Source: Castellaniella sp040276085 (GTDB lineage: Bacteria; Pseudomonadota; Gammaproteobacteria; Burkholderiales; Burkholderiaceae_B). From it: 64,000 nucleotides of DNA. The translations under genes and the position numbers were made by a program. Positions 60,650 to 64,000 of this stretch are shown here, piece by piece (the stretch's first letter is position 1; each line of letters opens with the position of its first letter). The DNA is taken from assembly GCF_040276085.1 (NCBI RefSeq), contig NZ_JBELOK010000007.1:1-64000 (forward strand). The letters run 5' to 3'. Below the pieces are notes generated by a model. That model was not told the DNA's origin, ran no database searches, and saw only the letters and a program-made list of their open reading frames with translations.

Positions 60650-61819
60650 ATGGTTCGAGGATTGGGCAAAGTATGTGTACTGTCTGCGGTGGCCCTGTGC
60701 CTGCAGATGGGGTCGGCAGCCGCCGATGAGATTTTGGTGGGGGTCGAAGGCCCGATGACCGGGTCGCTGGCGCGCGAGGGCGGCGGCATGATCCAGGGGG
60801 TTGAAGTCGCGGCCGATCTGTTCAACAAATCACAGAGCGAGCACACGATCAAGCTCATCAAGATCGATGATGAGTCGCAGCCTGCCAAGGCAGTGGCTGC
60901 TGTCGAAAAACTGGCGGGTGAGGGTGTGGTGGCTATCACCGGTGGATACGGTTCGAACAACGTTGGCCCGGCCTCGGATGCTGCCAACAAACTGGGCCTG
61001 CCCTACATCACCTCGGGCGCTGTGGCCGATAGCCTCACGCAGCGCGGCTTCAAGACCTTCTTCCGAGTCAACAACACGGCCGGCTATCAGAAAGCGCTGG
61101 TTGGCCTGATGGAGACCATGAAGGTCAAGACCATTTCGGTGCTGTATTCCACGAAGGAAGCCAATGCACACCTGGCAGCCGATGTTGAGAAAGAGATGGT
61201 GGGCAAGGGGGTAAAGGTTATCATGCATGCCTTTGATCCAGCTGCCACCGATTTCAAGCCGCTTATCAATAAGGTGCGCCTGAGAGATAAGGCTGATGCC
61301 ATCCTGATGGTGGGCTATGAGAACGATTACGTAGGTATCCTAAGGGCGGCCAAGGTGCTCAAGCCCAAGATCAAGGCCATGATCGGTGTCTGGGGGCTGG
61401 TCACCCCCAAGATGATCAAGGAATTCCCTGATATTGTGCAGAATGTCTATGGCACGGCAGCACTGCCCTATCCGGTTGAATTCACTTCACCAGAGGGCAG
61501 GGCGTTTGCCCAGGCGTATGAGGCGCGTTTTAAGGACGACGTGGGCTACTTGCAACAGTTCGGTTACGTGCAGGCCAAGATTCTGTTCGAGGCCATTGCC
61601 CGTGCTGCCGAAAAAGGCACGCTGAAGTCTGGCGGGGTGGCGCAAGAACTGGCCGCCACTGATGCTCAGACCCTGATTGGTCGGGTGCAGTTTAACGACC
61701 AGGGTGACAACATCAACTTTGCGCACCATATCGGTCAGGTTCAAGGCGACAAAATTGTGTTGGTGTGGCCTTCCGATGCCGCCACCGGCAAGATCGTCTA
61801 CCCGGGTGTGCCCTGGTAA
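60650..61819 (+). CDS. Liv-type ABC transporter, periplasmic binding protein (second system)
   Basis: A 389-residue periplasmic binding protein. Signal peptide LSAVALCLQMGSAAA (cleavage near residue 24) precedes DEILVGVEGPMTGSLAREGGGM, the type I Leu/Ile/Val fold. The ATG at 60650 has AAGGAGAG eight bases before it; an earlier ATG at 60626 is less likely. It differs strongly from the first livK, and Liv-type binding proteins of this kind also bind aromatic or aliphatic acids. Together with the adjacent catabolic genes it probably binds the acid that the operon degrades. Confidence 0.9.
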   Translation: MVRGLGKVCVLSAVALCLQMGSAAADEILVGVEGPMTGSLAREGGGMIQGVEVAADLFNKSQSEHTIKLIKIDDESQPAKAVAAVEKLAGEGVVAITGGYGSNNVGPASDAANKLGLPYITSGAVADSLTQRGFKTFFRVNNTAGYQKALVGLMETMKVKTISVLYSTKEANAHLAADVEKEMVGKGVKVIMHAFDPAATDFKPLINKVRLRDKADAILMVGYENDYVGILRAAKVLKPKIKAMIGVWGLVTPKMIKEFPDIVQNVYGTAALPYPVEFTSPEGRAFAQAYEARFKDDVGYLQQFGYVQAKILFEAIARAAEKGTLKSGGVAQELAATDAQTLIGRVQFNDQGDNINFAHHIGQVQGDKIVLVWPSDAATGKIVYPGVPW

Positions 61820-61826
61820 GCGGTCC

Positions 61827-61892
61827 TTGGCAGGGGCAGCCTTTGTCCCAGGCCAAGTGTCTGATCCGTGGCCTAGGCAGGGCTGCTGCCAA
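61827..61892. promoter_or_regulatory. Two-tier hairpin between binding-protein and permease genes
   Basis: The outer arms TTGGCAGGGGCAGCC (61827-61841) and GGCTGCTGCCAA (61881-61892) pair with a bulge; inside, AGGCCA (61850-61855) pairs with TGGCCT (61869-61874). No T tract follows, so it is not a simple terminator. A structure at this place usually stabilises the binding-protein mRNA or limits read-through to the membrane genes. Confidence 0.5.
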
Positions 61893-61946
61893 CGATATCG
61901 GGCTTTTGGTCTGATGTACTTTATTTGAACGCGGAGCATTCCTTCC

Positions 61947-62819
61947 ATGATGGAACTCATTTTGCAGTCGCTCTATTCCGGAGTTCTCCAAGGCGGCTCA
62001 TACGCCCTGGTGGCTCTTGGACTGGCACTGGTCTTCGGGACGATGAAGGTGATCAACCTCACCCACGGAGAGCTCGTTTTGCTGGCGGCGTATGTCGCCT
62101 ACACGGTTGAGGCGGGTCTAGGCATCAGCCCCATTTACGCAATCCCCATCGCGCTGGTGGTGGTCAGCCTCTGCTCGGTTGTCGTGTACTGGCTGGTCAA
62201 CATGATCCGGGCGGATCGTGAACTAAACTCGCTGATTCTCACCTATGGCGTGGGTGTCATGCTCACCAATGCCATCTTGCTCACCTGGTCTGCCGATGTG
62301 CACTCGACCTCTTCCTCGTGGCTGCAGGACGCTGTGGTGCTGGGGCCCTTATACAGCATGCGTGGTGAATTGCTGTTCTTCGTGGTTGCACTGCTGCTGA
62401 TGCTGGCGTTGTGGTGGTGGTTGTCACGCAGCTGGTATGGGCGCGCCGTGCGTGCCGTCTCCAGCGACCGGTCTGCGGCCAAGCTGATGGGTATCAACCC
62501 GCGTACGACCGAGATCGTCTCTTTCATCGTTGCCGGTATTCTGGCGGCCTTTGCCGGTGTGGCCATTTTCAGCTACGGCGTCATTCAGCCGGCCTTTGGC
62601 CATGCGCTGACGATCAAGGCCTTCATCATTACCGTCCTGGCGGGCATTGGTTCGATTCCGGGCGTGCTGATAGGTGGCATGCTGCTGGGGATTGCCGAGG
62701 CGTTGACTGTCACCCTGTACAGCTCGGCCTTGCAGGAATTGGTCGGGATGGTGCTGTTCTTGTTGGTGCTGTTTGTCATGCCGAATGGTCTGTTTGGTGC
62801 TAAGGCGCGAAGAGGGTGA
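61947..62819 (+). CDS. Liv-type ABC transporter, permease LivH type (second system)
   Basis: A 290-residue permease with eight or so hydrophobic helices. It has the LivH hallmarks YALVALGLALVFGTMKVINLTHGEL and VLAGIGSIPGVLIGGMLLG. The start ATG is followed at once by a second ATG. It follows the binding protein after a structured 127-base gap and ends in the next start region. Confidence 0.92.
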   Translation: MMELILQSLYSGVLQGGSYALVALGLALVFGTMKVINLTHGELVLLAAYVAYTVEAGLGISPIYAIPIALVVVSLCSVVVYWLVNMIRADRELNSLILTYGVGVMLTNAILLTWSADVHSTSSSWLQDAVVLGPLYSMRGELLFFVVALLLMLALWWWLSRSWYGRAVRAVSSDRSAAKLMGINPRTTEIVSFIVAGILAAFAGVAIFSYGVIQPAFGHALTIKAFIITVLAGIGSIPGVLIGGMLLGIAEALTVTLYSSALQELVGMVLFLLVLFVMPNGLFGAKARRG

Positions 62820-62821
62820 AT

Positions 62822-63799
62822 ATGAAACGATCAAAATCAGCCCTGCTCGGGGCCGTGCTGGCGTATGGCGCCATTCCGTGGCTTCTGGGAAGCAACAGCT
62901 ACGTGATGAGCCTGATTGTGGCAGCCCTAATCATCGGGGGGGTCGCATTGGCCTGGGCCTTGCTGGGCAATCTGGGCGGGATGGTCAGCTTTGGGCATTC
63001 TGCATTTTTCGGGGTTGGTGCCTACGTGTCAGCCTTACTCACCATGAAGGCAGGCATGCCAGTGCTGCCCGCCATGTTGATGGGTGGCGTCGGGGCGGTG
63101 CTGGCCTCCTTGGTGATGCTACCGGTGCTGCGCCTGAAAGGCCCGTATTTTGCTTTGGCAATTCTGGCGTATGCGCACATTTTCCGTATCGTGGCGACGC
63201 AATGGGAATCAGTGACGGGGGGGGCGGGTGGTCTGGCCAGCGTGCCTCAGCTGCCAGTCATTCTGGGTTTGGATCTATCGAGCAAGACAGGCTCCTATGT
63301 GCTTATCCTGACTCTATTGCTGGTGTTCGTGGCAGTTTATCGGTACGTTCGCATTAGCGATTACGGCATTGCCCTGCGTGCCATGCATGGCAGCGAAGAC
63401 GCTACTCGCGTGGTAGGGGTCAACAGTGTGCTGCTCAAGGCCGCGATGCTGTTTGTCTCAGCCTTCATGACGGGGGTCGTCGGAGCCTTCAATGTGCATT
63501 ACATCAACTTTCTCGAGCCTGATTATGCATTCAATGGCATGTGGGTGATGTTGCCCATTGTGGCGGCCATTTTTGGTGGCTACCGCACTATCTCCGGGCC
63601 TATCATCGGTGCTGTGACGGTCTATCTGGTAGATCAGCTTATCTTCAAGAACCTCATGCCGACCGGTCATCAGTTGGTGCTGGGGGTCTTGCTGGTGGTC
63701 ATGATCATTTTCAGCCCTGGTGGTCTGGTGCCGTTGGTGCGCAAGATACCTGGCATACAGCGGATTACAGATGGTTCTACAGGGAGGCAGGCATGCTGA
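62822..63799 (+). CDS. Liv-type ABC transporter, permease LivM type (second system)
   Basis: A 325-residue permease of the LivM type (LGNLGGMVSFGHSAFFGVGAYVSALLT). The ATG at 62822 has GAGGG six bases before; a GTG at 62816 overlapping the livH stop is an alternative start. A run of eight G occurs inside the gene at 63217-63224 (in SVTGGAGG). It overlaps the ATPase start by seven bases. Confidence 0.92.
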   Translation: MKRSKSALLGAVLAYGAIPWLLGSNSYVMSLIVAALIIGGVALAWALLGNLGGMVSFGHSAFFGVGAYVSALLTMKAGMPVLPAMLMGGVGAVLASLVMLPVLRLKGPYFALAILAYAHIFRIVATQWESVTGGAGGLASVPQLPVILGLDLSSKTGSYVLILTLLLVFVAVYRYVRISDYGIALRAMHGSEDATRVVGVNSVLLKAAMLFVSAFMTGVVGAFNVHYINFLEPDYAFNGMWVMLPIVAAIFGGYRTISGPIIGAVTVYLVDQLIFKNLMPTGHQLVLGVLLVVMIIFSPGGLVPLVRKIPGIQRITDGSTGRQAC

Positions 63800-64000
63800 A
63801 GCTCGAAAACCTGTCCGTCCGGTTTGGGGGCCTGACTGCGGTCAATGCCGTGAGCCTGGCGGTACATTCGGATGAGGTGGTGGGCCTGGTCGGCCCCAAC
63901 GGGGCTGGGAAGACTACGTTGTTCAATGCCATTTCTGGCCTGGTATCTCCCTCTGATGGGCGCATTCTGTTTGATACGCGCGATATTGTTCGTGCGCCCC
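63793..64000 (+). CDS. Liv-type ABC transporter, ATP-binding protein LivG type, N-terminal part
   Basis: The first 69 residues are visible before the window ends: MLKLENLSVRFGGLTAVNAVSL and Walker A GPNGAGKTT. The rest and any livF lie outside. It completes the known part of the second importer. Confidence 0.9.
   Translation, partial: MLKLENLSVRFGGLTAVNAVSLAVHSDEVVGLVGPNGAGKTTLFNAISGLVSPSDGRILFDTRDIVRAP

Overview
This window looks like a chromosomal segment from a betaproteobacterium of the order Burkholderiales, most likely family Alcaligenaceae (the Bordetella/Achromobacter/Castellaniella neighbourhood). The evidence is the gene content and order (DUF3579 next to argF, rpsT and murJ; the exbBD-lpxK-kdsB-adk block; clpS-clpA-pqiABC), the moderately high GC content and the protein sequences themselves. 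Species assignment is inference; no rRNA is present. I saw no tRNA, rRNA, CRISPR array, prophage or plasmid replication gene.

Layout. 1-77 is the left end of an IS3-family (IS150-group) insertion sequence that runs off the window. 162-8088 holds a DUF3579 gene, argF on the plus strand, rpsT, and then a compact minus-strand cell-envelope block reading exbB-exbD-lpxK-Trm112-like-kdsB-adk-SDR-murJ. The gap at 8089-8469 before xseA carries a cluster of DnaA-box-like 9-mers. 8470-21968 has xseA, sodB, a DUF192 protein, a cold-shock gene, clpS-clpA, pqiABC (lipid transport across the periplasm), putA (proline catabolism) and a parvulin. 22020-26756 is a minus-strand branched-chain-amino-acid-type ABC importer (livKHMGF order in transcription). 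27012-33090 is minus-strand housekeeping: ribF-ileS-lspA-coaBC-dut. 33190-38927 is plus-strand: purN, an RsmB-type RNA methyltransferase, a fatty-acid desaturase and a UvrD helicase.

38929-43424 (minus) is a five-gene cassette: an AhpD-like protein, an SfnB/DszC-like acyl-CoA-dehydrogenase-fold flavoprotein and a three-part nitrate/sulfonate/taurine-type ABC importer. I know of no experimentally defined role for this combination. 43523-48368 is ABC-F, prmB, dapE and dapD; a LysE-type exporter follows. 49176-50790 is a decayed zone containing an inverted-repeat element, a broken IS110-family transposase fragment and a dead S-formylglutathione hydrolase gene (two in-frame stops plus loss of the nucleophilic serine).

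51822-64000 (plus), divergent from a LysR regulator at 50769-51689, is the metabolic centrepiece. It encodes a bifunctional enoyl-CoA hydratase/3-hydroxyacyl-CoA dehydrogenase, a thiolase, two acyl-CoA dehydrogenases side by side, a second enoyl-CoA hydratase, a CaiB-type CoA-transferase, a nitronate-monooxygenase-fold flavoprotein, and then a second Liv-type ABC importer (binding protein, two permeases, start of the ATPase). The order resembles pimeloyl-CoA degradation operons (pimF/B/C/D), but with a CoA-transferase instead of a ligase and with its own importer. The inferred logic is uptake of an organic acid, CoA transfer and beta-oxidation, probably under the divergent LysR regulator.
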